This document shows positions 15,813-23,640 of a DNA stretch of 34,033 bases, one piece after another. The stretch spans positions 1-34,033 of the forward strand of contig DHVK01000028.1 of NCBI GenBank assembly GCA_002412625.1, read 5' to 3'. How positions within the stretch are numbered: the stretch's first letter is position 1; each line of letters starts with the position of its first letter. Under the pieces are notes generated by a model. It ran no database searches. It saw only the letters and a list, made by a program, of their open reading frames with translations, and had not been told where the DNA came from. Source of the stretch: Cloacimonetes bacterium UBA5210 (lineage in GTDB: Bacteria; Cloacimonadota; Cloacimonadia; Cloacimonadales; Cloacimonadaceae). Both the position numbers and the translations under genes were made by a program.

Positions 15813-17792
15813 ATGAAGAAACTGCTATTAACAACGATACTCGTATCACTCTTATGCCTCGGACTATTTGCTCAAGCCATAACCTATACCCAAAAGGTTG
15901 TTCTTGATAACGGTGATCATCCAGAGGAAATCACAAACATTTCTAACGACTCTACCCACCCGAATTACTTAGTTGAGGCTTATCTTGCTAATGCTGATGG
16001 TACTCCGTTGGGCTTTAATATGTCAACTGACCCCGCAAGCCCAAACTGGACAAGCCCTCTTAACCTCAGAATCAAAAAATTCAGTGCCACAAATATTAAT
16101 CGTGTTACTCAAATAAACTACTTGGCTTTCAATGCGTTTGCAAGTACTCTTGACTATCAAAACAAGAGAATTTACTTGAAAGTTACTTATCTCCCCAATG
16201 GAGAGTCAACTGAATGGTGGCATGCCGACATCGTAGTACCAGGTAACTGGAATGTCCTTGACCCTGCAATCGTAATCCCACCTTTTAGCTCCGGTCCCGA
16301 AGAATACACCCTCGAAATCCTCTCCAACTATGTTGGCGCAGCGATTTGGAAAGATGGCGTCGAAACCGGTCAAGTAACCCCTTATGAATTCTATCCTGCC
16401 GAAGCCGGTCTTTACACCGTAGTGCTTCCGAACGTAGCCTGGACCCCTGAAAGCTACGATTATCTCGGTGGCTTTGATGCTTCCGTGACTTTCGTTGGCG
16501 TGCTCAATCCCAGCGTTCCTGCCATCACCCATCCTGGAAACAACCAGGTTTTTGATTGGGAAGCTGCTGGCGAAATCAGCATCATGTGGACTGCCGGCGC
16601 AATCATGCCCGCGTACTATGAAGTACAGTGGAATGGTGGCGACTGGATGAACGTTGGCATGATCAATGAATGGACTACACCTGAAATTGGCGAAGGAAAC
16701 TACAACTTCAAGGTCAGAGGCGTGATCGTTGATCCTGCCAAAGCCTATACCAGAGCCCGTATTGACAGCCGCAGTGTAAACACCAATGCCGTAAAAGGCA
16801 CTGGCGACTATGCTGAAGTTAACTTCAGTGTAACCATCACTCCTCCAGTTGAATATGACATCGATCCTGGTGTACCTGCTGTAATCGGCGATTCCGAAAT
16901 TACCATCGTTGGTCCCGGCTTCCTCGGTGCAAACATTGGTGCTCCTGAAACCAACGTACCTAATCCTAACTTCATTACCACTTCTGCCGGCGTCCTTACC
17001 CTGATCGGTAGCGGTCTGGTCGATGTCACTCTTGATTTCGATCCCGCAATCGATTGGTTAGTCTATTGGCTCGGCGGAGTAGAAACCGTGATCGCAGGCC
17101 CTCTTACCACTTACACCATCGTAGGAATCGATCTCGGTGCCAAAGATGCTACTCTTGAATTCAAGGGCGGCACCGGTGGCGACCCCACCCTTCCTGTAGA
17201 ACTCAGCGTATTCAACGCCGTGCTTACCGCACAGAAGTTCGTGAAACTTACCTGGATCAGCGAAAGTGAAAGCAACATGCTGGGCTACCGCGTATATCGC
17301 AGCCAGCTCAACGATGCCAACACCGCCGTACAGATCACTGCTTCCATGATCGAAGCCACAAACACTTCCACCACCGCAGTTTATAGCATTGAAGATCGCG
17401 AAGTCGCTCCCTTCAACAGCTACTACTACTGGCTGGAAGCTGTGGACTTCAACCACAGCAGCTTCTTCGGTCCTCAGTACGTAACCGTGACCGGCGAAAT
17501 CGTTCCTGAACTTCCTGTTCAGACCGCGATGAAAAACGCCTATCCGAACCCCTTCAAAGCCAATGGCAACACCAACATTGAAGTTGCTCTGAAAGCCGGT
17601 GAAACCGGAACCGTAACCATCTACAACGTTCTTGGTCAAGTTGTGAAAACCTACAGTGTAAACGAAGGTATCAACAACCTCACATGGAACGGCAGAGACA
17701 GTAAGAATAATGCCTGCGGAAGCGGTATCTATTTCTACAAACTCAGCACTCCTTCCATGAACCAAACCAAGAAAATGGTTATTGTGAAATAA
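15813..17792 (+). CDS. exported protein with C-terminal type IX-like sorting domain (659 aa)
   Basis: Probably secreted to the surface. The start has AGGAGA upstream and a signal peptide (MKKLLLTTILVSLLCL, cleavage near FAQA). Residues 20-150 form a domain I do not recognise. Residues 250-345 look Fn3-like (PAYYEVQWNGGDW). An Fn3-like region near 470-570 opens with LPVELSVFNA and contains LGYRVYRS. The C-terminal sorting / FlgD-Ig-like domain begins near residue 577 (YPNPFKANG), continues through VTIYNVLGQVVK and WNGRD, and ends KKMVIVK. The first third of the gene (to about 16260) uses visibly more AT-rich codons than the rest, like the upstream 210-aa gene, which suggests a mosaic gene. An intrinsic terminator follows 25 bases after the stop. 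Confidence 0.88.
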   Translation: MKKLLLTTILVSLLCLGLFAQAITYTQKVVLDNGDHPEEITNISNDSTHPNYLVEAYLANADGTPLGFNMSTDPASPNWTSPLNLRIKKFSATNINRVTQINYLAFNAFASTLDYQNKRIYLKVTYLPNGESTEWWHADIVVPGNWNVLDPAIVIPPFSSGPEEYTLEILSNYVGAAIWKDGVETGQVTPYEFYPAEAGLYTVVLPNVAWTPESYDYLGGFDASVTFVGVLNPSVPAITHPGNNQVFDWEAAGEISIMWTAGAIMPAYYEVQWNGGDWMNVGMINEWTTPEIGEGNYNFKVRGVIVDPAKAYTRARIDSRSVNTNAVKGTGDYAEVNFSVTITPPVEYDIDPGVPAVIGDSEITIVGPGFLGANIGAPETNVPNPNFITTSAGVLTLIGSGLVDVTLDFDPAIDWLVYWLGGVETVIAGPLTTYTIVGIDLGAKDATLEFKGGTGGDPTLPVELSVFNAVLTAQKFVKLTWISESESNMLGYRVYRSQLNDANTAVQITASMIEATNTSTTAVYSIEDREVAPFNSYYYWLEAVDFNHSSFFGPQYVTVTGEIVPELPVQTAMKNAYPNPFKANGNTNIEVALKAGETGTVTIYNVLGQVVKTYSVNEGINNLTWNGRDSKNNACGSGIYFYKLSTPSMNQTKKMVIVK

Positions 17793-17817
17793 GTAACAAA
17801 TACCATTATACATATAA

Positions 17818-17845
17818 AACCCCTGGCTTCGGCTGGGGGTTTTTT
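17818..17845 (+). terminator. intrinsic terminator with TTCG loop
   Basis: The 10-bp stem AACCCCTGGC / GCTGGGGGTT (two G-T pairs) is closed by TTCG (17828-17831) and followed by a T-run. It ends the 15164-17792 unit. Confidence 0.9.
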
Positions 17846-17853
17846 GTTTGGGG

Positions 17854-18455
17854 AGGATCAACAATGAAGGATGAACAATGAAGGATGAAGGATGAATGAT
17901 GAATGGTGAATGGGGAATGGAACGCGGATTGGGCGGATTAAACGGATTAGTTGGATTTATTGTGTGATGATAGAACTGTGATCTACGGGATCCCCATGAT
18001 CTTCATGATCTTTTTGTTGTCTGAATTTCGCTGAAGCCAGGTACTTTCACTGCAGCGATAGAATCAAAACCCCGCTACACATCAATCTCGTACTCATATG
18101 CAATCAGAATATCTGTCCTATCCGCTCAATCTGCGCTCTATCTTTGGATGGGGAATGGAACGCGGATTGGGCGGATTTAACGGATTAGTTGGATTTATTG
18201 TGTGATGATAGAACTGTGATCTACAGTATCCCCATGATCTTCATGATCTTTTTGTTGTCTGAATTACGCTGAAGCCAGGTACTTTCACTGTAGCTATAGA
18301 ATCAAAACCCCGCTACATATCAATCTCGTACTCATATGCAATCAGAAAATCCGTCCTATCCGCTCAATCTGCTCAATCTGCGTTCTATCCTTCACCCTTC
18401 ATCATTCACCGTTCATTGTTCATTGTTCATTGTTCACCGTTCATTGTTCAACAAG
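17854..18455. repeat. tandem pair of family B elements bounded by inverted low-complexity tracts
   Basis: Two near-identical units start at 17912 and 18150 (offset 238 bp), both opening GGGGAATGGAACGCGGATTG. Each unit ends with an inverted version of its start (CCGCTCAATCTGCG), giving MITE-like inverted ends, and each contains the GATC-phased core: GATC at 17980, 17989, 17998 and 18007; in unit 2, 18218, 18236 and 18245, with one site mutated at 18227. The pair is flanked by GATGAA/GAACAAT-rich tracts at 17854-17914 and the complementary TTCATTGTT-rich tract at 18389-18453. No coding potential is seen. Confidence 0.85.
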
Positions 18456-18458
18456 AAT

Positions 18459-18525
18459 CATGATGACCATGGGGATCCCGTAGATCATAGTTCTATGGTA
18501 TAAGTCTCCATCCGCGTTCTAAGCA
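18459..18525 (-). repeat. inverted family B fragment upstream of efp
   Basis: Reading the minus strand gives AGAACGCGGATGG, then AACTATGATC and the GATC core (sites at 18483 and 18474). It lies about 85 bases from the efp start codon. Confidence 0.7.
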
Positions 18526-18609
18526 ATCATCAACAGTCCAAAAAATCTCTTGCCAAAAATGCTCTATTCAAAATCGTGGTGCATTAGACTAAAACTCAAG
18601 GAAAATATT

Positions 18610-19173
18610 ATGGCTTCAATGGCTGATATACGCAATGGCATGGTAATCAAGTTCAAAGACGACCTCTACGAAGTGGTTGAGTTTCTGCATGTGAAACCGG
18701 GCAAAGGCCCCGCCTTCATGCGCAGCAAGCTGAAAAACATCCGTAGCGGCAGAACCATCGAAAACACCTTCCGCGATAGCGATAACTTCGATGAAGTGCG
18801 CATCGAGCGGACGAAGAAGGAGTTTCTTTACCGCGATGGTGAATTCTTTGTGCTGATGGATACCGAGAGCTATGAACAGATGCATGTGGACCAAAGCACC
18901 ATTGGCGAGAACGAGCTTTTGATGCAGGAAAATATGGAGATAGTAATCGCCACCACCCCTGAAGGACAAATCGTGAGCATCGAACTCCCGACCACGGTGG
19001 TGCAAACAATCGCCGAGTGCGAACCGAACGTTAAAGGAAATACCGCCTCCGGCAGCGGCAAGGTCGCCTTCACGGAGACCGGCCTGCGCCTGATGGTTCC
19101 CTTCTTTGTGGAAGCCGGAGAGAAAGTAAGAATCGATACGCGCACCCGCGACTACATCGAACGAGCAAATTAA
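18610..19173 (+). CDS. efp: translation elongation factor P (187 aa)
   Basis: EF-P binds ribosomes stalled on polyproline stretches and promotes peptide bond formation, in the cytoplasm. The start at 18610 is chosen because AAGGA (18598-18602) is 7 bases upstream and the N-terminus then matches the family. The full length of 187 aa matches the usual 185-190. The KOW-like N-terminal domain carries the tip loop KPGKGPAF, with K32 at the position that is modified in many bacteria; no modification genes (epmA/epmB, earP) are in the window. The two OB-type domains follow, with the conserved closing motif TGLRLMVPFF-EAGEKVRIDTRTRDYIER. The giant exported proteins nearby carry PP and TPPPPPG-like stretches (for example in the 23641 gene) that would depend on EF-P. 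Followed after 12 bases by a small gene. Confidence 0.97.
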   Translation: MASMADIRNGMVIKFKDDLYEVVEFLHVKPGKGPAFMRSKLKNIRSGRTIENTFRDSDNFDEVRIERTKKEFLYRDGEFFVLMDTESYEQMHVDQSTIGENELLMQENMEIVIATTPEGQIVSIELPTTVVQTIAECEPNVKGNTASGSGKVAFTETGLRLMVPFFVEAGEKVRIDTRTRDYIERAN

Positions 19174-19185
19174 GAGGATATAAAC

Positions 19186-19392
19186 ATGGGAAAAGTAAAA
19201 AGCTTTAGCGCAAAACTGGCGCATGATGTTTCCAACGAAGGAAAAGTAATCTGCACCGTATGCAACACCGAGATCAAACGCGTGAAACTAATCAGTAACC
19301 GCAAAACTGATGGCACCTGGCGCCCGGACAAGCAGTTCGTGAAGATCTGCAAATGCAACGAACAAGAAGTCCTGAGCGGAAAAAACACCTAA
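19186..19392 (+). CDS. small protein with CxxC and CxC pairs, co-transcribed with efp (68 aa)
   Basis: Function unknown. The ATG at 19186 follows an AAGAGG binding site at suitable spacing and lies 12 bases after the efp stop; a strong terminator follows, so the two form an operon. The sequence has a CTVC knuckle near residue 24 and a CKC pair near residue 54, with basic residues around (KRVKLISNRK), suggesting a small zinc-ribbon-like fold that could bind RNA or ribosomes. It is not a ribosomal protein that I can identify. Confidence 0.75.
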   Translation: MGKVKSFSAKLAHDVSNEGKVICTVCNTEIKRVKLISNRKTDGTWRPDKQFVKICKCNEQEVLSGKNT

Positions 19393-19417
19393 GCTGCGCG
19401 CTGTCATACTTCAGAAC

Positions 19418-19443
19418 GCCCCGGTCTTCGGATCGGGGCTTTT
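19418..19443 (+). terminator. intrinsic terminator of the efp operon, TTCG loop
   Basis: The 9-bp stem GCCCCGGTC / GATCGGGGC (one G-T pair) is closed by TTCG (19427-19430) and followed by TTTT. Confidence 0.92.
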
Positions 19444-19453
19444 GCTATCAGGG

Positions 19454-19493
19454 GAGTTGAGAGTTATGAGTTATGAGTTGAGAGTTGAGAGTT
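19454..19493 (+). repeat. GAGTTGA/GAGTTAT minisatellite
   Basis: About five imperfect tandem copies of a 7-bp unit (GAGTTGA or GAGTTAT). It lies between the efp terminator and the ABC exporter operon. A TTGACA follows at 19504-19509 without a convincing -10. Confidence 0.7.
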
Positions 19494-19608
19494 CACAAAC
19501 AAATTGACAAAAAGATGCACAGAATGAGTGTGGCACGATATTTTGGTGTGTAGAAAACTCGGTACGCAGCAAATTCATCGGAATGAAAAATAAGGATATA
19601 GAAAGCTA

Positions 19609-21366
19609 ATGCGAACATTCGACACCATTCTTCCCTATCTGAAGAAGAGTTATGCCCAGATCGCGGGGGGTATCGTGATGCTGATCCTGGTGGATGTGGT
19701 GCAGCTGATCACCCCCAAGGTGATGCAATATGCCATCGACAGCATCCAGGACCGCAGCATCGGCGAACGGGGATTGGCGTATATCGCGCTGATCATCATC
19801 GGGCTCTCGCTGGCGGTAATGATTTTGCGCTATTTTTGGCGCATCCTGATCATTGGGAATTCACACCGAATCGAGCAAGGCCTGCGGCAGGACTTTTATA
19901 ACCACCTGCTCCGGCTCTCGCAGAACTTCTTCAACAAGAGTAAGACCGGTGACCTGATGGCTTATGCCACAAACGACCTGAACGCGGTGCGCATGCTGTT
20001 TGGCATGGGCTTGATCGCGGCCATGGATATCGTGTTGATGACGATTGCCAGCTTCTCGTTTATGGTCTCCATCGACCTGCGGCTGACCCTGTTGGCGGTG
20101 ATCCCGCTGCCGATCCTCTCCATCACCATCGGCTATTTCGGCAAGAAGCTGCACAAGCGTTTTGCCCTGGTGCAGGCAAGCTTTGCCGCCATGAGCGGGA
20201 AGATCCAGGAAAGCATCTCCGGCATCCGTATCGTGAAAGCCTTTGGGCAAGAGCAGAGTGAACTGAAGAAGATCGACGAAGTGAGCCTGGAGTTTGTAAA
20301 CCAAAACATCTCCATGGCGAAGATCCAGGGACTCTTTCACCCCTTCCAGGGTTTCATCATCGCCTGTTCGATGATCATCACGCTATATTTCGGAGGCAGA
20401 GCGGCGATCCGCGGAGACATTACCATCGGCGGATTCATCGCCTTCTTCCAATACCTGGGCATGCTGGTCTGGCCAATGATCGCCATCGGCTGGATCGTGG
20501 ATATGTACCAGCGCGGCACGGCTTCACTGAAACGCCTGAACGAGATCTTCAGCGTTGTGCCGGAAATCGACGACAGCCAGGCAAACCACAGTATCACCAA
20601 AGTGGAGGGGAAGATCGAGGTAAGAGACTTCAGCTTCCGTTATGGTGAAGACCTGCCCTATGTGTTCAAAGATATATCTTTTACCCTGGACGCGGGCAAG
20701 ACCCTGGCCATCGTGGGCCCCACCGGTTGCGGCAAGACCAGCCTGATCGAGCTCCTGGTGCGCATCTATGACCCCCCCAAAAACACAATGTTTATCGACG
20801 ACTATGAGCTTCACCGCCTGCCTCTGGCTGTGCTGCGGCGGGATATGGTGCTGGTGCCGCAGGATATCTTCCTGTTTAGCGATACCATCGCCAACAACAT
20901 CCGCCTGGGGAACCCCGATAAGCCCCTGGAAGCGGTCTATGAAGCAGCCCGCATCGCCAGCGTATATACTGAAATCAGCGATTTTGACCACGGTTTTGAG
21001 ACCATGGTGGGCGAACGCGGCATCACACTCTCAGGCGGACAAAAGCAGCGCGTGGCAATCGCCCGAGCCCTGCTGACCGATCCGCAGGTGCTGATCCTGG
21101 ACGACGCGCTCTCCGCCGTGGATACCAAAACCGAGCGGCAGATCCTGGAGCGCCTAATCGAAGCCAGACAAGGCAAAACCACCATCATCATTGCCCACCG
21201 CATCTCTTCCATCCAACACGCGGATAAGATCATCGTGCTGGCGGATACGGTGATTAAAGAACGCGGCAGCCACTCCTCGCTGCTCCGCTCCGGCGGCATC
21301 TACCATGATCTCTATGAGAAACAGCGCATCCGGGCAAAACTGGAAGACGAGGAGGTGGACAGATGA
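19609..21366 (+). CDS. ABC exporter half-transporter with degenerate catalytic site (585 aa)
   Basis: An inner-membrane permease-ATPase of the type I exporter (MdlA/TM287-like) family. The six membrane helices lie within residues 14-300, and the nucleotide-binding domain is at about 340-575. Walker A is GPTGCGKT (370-377), the signature LSGGQ (474-478), Walker B VLILDD (494-499), followed by ALSAVD, and the switch histidine H530. The residue after the Walker B Asp is Asp (D499) rather than the catalytic Glu. This is the mark of the non-hydrolysing site in heterodimeric exporters, whose partner keeps Glu. Its stop codon overlaps the next start (ATGA), so the two are translationally coupled. 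The substrate is unknown; drugs, lipids or peptides are all possible. Confidence 0.92.
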   Translation: MRTFDTILPYLKKSYAQIAGGIVMLILVDVVQLITPKVMQYAIDSIQDRSIGERGLAYIALIIIGLSLAVMILRYFWRILIIGNSHRIEQGLRQDFYNHLLRLSQNFFNKSKTGDLMAYATNDLNAVRMLFGMGLIAAMDIVLMTIASFSFMVSIDLRLTLLAVIPLPILSITIGYFGKKLHKRFALVQASFAAMSGKIQESISGIRIVKAFGQEQSELKKIDEVSLEFVNQNISMAKIQGLFHPFQGFIIACSMIITLYFGGRAAIRGDITIGGFIAFFQYLGMLVWPMIAIGWIVDMYQRGTASLKRLNEIFSVVPEIDDSQANHSITKVEGKIEVRDFSFRYGEDLPYVFKDISFTLDAGKTLAIVGPTGCGKTSLIELLVRIYDPPKNTMFIDDYELHRLPLAVLRRDMVLVPQDIFLFSDTIANNIRLGNPDKPLEAVYEAARIASVYTEISDFDHGFETMVGERGITLSGGQKQRVAIARALLTDPQVLILDDALSAVDTKTERQILERLIEARQGKTTIIIAHRISSIQHADKIIVLADTVIKERGSHSSLLRSGGIYHDLYEKQRIRAKLEDEEVDR

Positions 21367-23522
21367 TGCACGGACCCGGACCCGGCGGCGGTTTTGCCAC
21401 AGACGACCTGAAGGTCAGAATCTATGATCGCCGTTTGTACGGCAAGATGGCGCATTACCTGAAGCCATATCTGAAATGGGTGATTATCTCCTTTATGGTG
21501 CTGATGCTGGTGACGGTGGCGGAGCTGCTCCTGCCCCTCATCCAACGCGCCGCCATCGATGATCACATCGTATCCGACAAAACTATCGCCGTCTTCAGCG
21601 ATGAAGCGGCATATACCGCGTTCAGAGAGCGCTACGCGGTGCTGAAGCTGAAAGAATACGCTCAATCCGGCATCCACTTTGTGGTGATCTCCGCTGCAGA
21701 GCGCAACAAGATGGACCGTCCGCATCTGGAAGAACTGGAGCAGAGCGGCATCATCAGCCCTCAAACCGTTTTTCTGGTGGACGATAACGCCGTCAATTTT
21801 GAGATCTTGAACAAGCATCTGGTGATGGACGCGAACCCGGAGGACGGCATCCGCGAGCTGGCAGGCTTCTTCCGCATCGGCGGAGGCAAGATCGCCGTCG
21901 CCCGCGAGCAAATGCTGGAGCTGCCCCGCAACGAACGCCTGAAGGTGCGCCAGGATTCTTCCACCGCGCTGCTGCGGCTGGCAATGATATATCTGATCAT
22001 CATCCTGATCCGCTTTGTGAGTGGATACACTCAGGCGGTGATGACCACCACCTTCAGCCAAAAAGCGATGAACGATCTGCGGCACGACGTCTTTGCTCAC
22101 CTGCAGAAAATGCCTACCCAATACTTCGATAAAAACCCCGTGGGCAGGCTGGTAACCAGGGTGACCAACGATATCCGCGCCATCGACGAAATGCTGGCCA
22201 GCGGCGTGATCACCATCGTGCAAGATGTGATCATGATCATTGCCATCATGGCCCTGATGCTGGTGCTGAACTGGCAGCTGGCATTGGTGAGCATCGCCAT
22301 CCTGCCTCTGGTAATCTGGGTGATCGCCATCTTCCGCCGCAAGACCAGAGTGCTGTACCGCGAAGTGCGCAAGCATCTGGCGCAGCTGAACGCTACGCTG
22401 GCAGAACACATCGCCGGACAGAAGATCATCCAGCTCTTCAACCAATACAGCCACAAGCGGGATGAGTTTTCGCACATCAATCAAAAGTACTTCGGGACCT
22501 CGATGAAGCAGCTGAAGCTATTTGCCTTCTTCCGCCCGGTCATCCACGTCTCTTCCCAGATCGCCGTGGCCTTCATCATCTGGTACGGCGGCGGACAGAT
22601 CTTGCGCAACGTGATCACCATCGGCTTGCTGATGGCCTTCACCCAGTATGTGCGCAAACTCTTTGAACCAATCAACGACTTCAGCGAGAAGTTCAACGTG
22701 CTGCAAGGCGCGCTGGCGGGCGCGGAACGCATCTTTGATTTGATGGAACTGCAACCGGACGATTATCGTGAAGAGCTGGCCACCGGCCGGAAACTGGACG
22801 GCGAGATCGAGTTTGAAAACGTCTGGCTGGCCTACAACCCCGATGAATGGGTGCTGAAAGACGTCAGCTTCAAGATCAAACCCGGTGAAAAGATCGCGCT
22901 GGTAGGCCACACCGGCAGCGGCAAGACCTCCATCGTAAACCTGATCTTGGGCATGTATCCCTATCAAAAAGGGCGCATCCTGATCGATGGCAAAGAGCTG
23001 AAAAGCTACGCCCTTTCCGACCTGCGCACAAACGTGGGCATCGTGCAACAGGATGTGTTTATCTTTAGCGGAAACATCAGTGAAAACATCGCTCTGAACA
23101 ACCATGCCCTCAGCGATGCGGAAATCCGCCAGATGGCGCAGTATGTGAATGCGGACAAATTCATCCAGCAACTGCCGCACAAATACGACGAGCCGGTGAT
23201 GGAACGCGGAGCTACCCTCTCCACCGGACAGCGGCAACTGATCGCTTTTGCCCGGGTATTGGCATACGACCCCGCCATCTTCATCCTGGATGAAGCCACC
23301 AGCAACATCGATACCGAGACCGAGATCCTGATCCAGGACGCTCTGGAAAAGATCATCAAAGAGCGCACCTCGATCATCATCGCCCACCGCCTTTCTACCA
23401 TCCAACACGCGGACCGCATCATCGTGCTGCACAAAGGAAAGATCGTGGAAGAAGGCTCCCACTTCGAGCTGCTGGACAAGAAAGGCTTGTATTATGACCT
23501 TTACAGATTGCAGTATACTTGA
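21363..23522 (+). CDS. ABC exporter half-transporter with a large insertion after the first helix (719 aa)
   Basis: Partner of the preceding gene (MdlB/TM288-like). The start at 21363 overlaps the upstream stop; GGAGG upstream supports it, and a second ATG directly follows. Walker A is GHTGSGKT (515-522), the signature LSTGQ (619-623), and Walker B IFILD with the catalytic E644; the switch histidine is H675. The signature Ser-Thr-Gly variant and the intact Glu fit the active half of an asymmetric heterodimer. Residues about 71-195, between helix 1 and helix 2, form an insertion of roughly 125 residues expected on the periplasmic face; half-transporters are normally about 580-600 aa. The insertion has no signal I recognise and may bind substrate or an accessory protein. 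Confidence 0.92.
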   Translation: MMHGPGPGGGFATDDLKVRIYDRRLYGKMAHYLKPYLKWVIISFMVLMLVTVAELLLPLIQRAAIDDHIVSDKTIAVFSDEAAYTAFRERYAVLKLKEYAQSGIHFVVISAAERNKMDRPHLEELEQSGIISPQTVFLVDDNAVNFEILNKHLVMDANPEDGIRELAGFFRIGGGKIAVAREQMLELPRNERLKVRQDSSTALLRLAMIYLIIILIRFVSGYTQAVMTTTFSQKAMNDLRHDVFAHLQKMPTQYFDKNPVGRLVTRVTNDIRAIDEMLASGVITIVQDVIMIIAIMALMLVLNWQLALVSIAILPLVIWVIAIFRRKTRVLYREVRKHLAQLNATLAEHIAGQKIIQLFNQYSHKRDEFSHINQKYFGTSMKQLKLFAFFRPVIHVSSQIAVAFIIWYGGGQILRNVITIGLLMAFTQYVRKLFEPINDFSEKFNVLQGALAGAERIFDLMELQPDDYREELATGRKLDGEIEFENVWLAYNPDEWVLKDVSFKIKPGEKIALVGHTGSGKTSIVNLILGMYPYQKGRILIDGKELKSYALSDLRTNVGIVQQDVFIFSGNISENIALNNHALSDAEIRQMAQYVNADKFIQQLPHKYDEPVMERGATLSTGQRQLIAFARVLAYDPAIFILDEATSNIDTETEILIQDALEKIIKERTSIIIAHRLSTIQHADRIIVLHKGKIVEEGSHFELLDKKGLYYDLYRLQYT

Positions 23523-23572
23523 TAAAACAGAGAATAATAGAGGCAATGGAATGTATTTTGCACAAAAAGAGA

Positions 23573-23601
23573 TTGACAAATTTCCGCAAACTGCATATGT
23601 T
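23573..23601 (+). promoter_or_regulatory. sigma-70-like promoter for the 963-aa exported protein
   Basis: TTGACA (23573-23578) and TATGTT (23596-23601) are separated by exactly 17 bases. They lie 39 bases upstream of the start codon at 23641, so this gene has a short leader, unlike the other two large exported proteins. Confidence 0.75.
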
Positions 23602-23640
23602 GCCGAATAAGGAAATATCCCTTGATCTATAGGAGGATCG

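Noticed and set aside
18550..18609. Longer efp with a TTG start at 18550
   Set aside because: It would add 20 residues not found in the family; the ATG at 18610 has a good binding site and gives the normal EF-P N-terminus.
19531..19547. TGGCAC motif resembling a sigma-54 promoter upstream of the ABC exporter genes
   Set aside because: The -12 element does not match (TTTGG, out of the required spacing).
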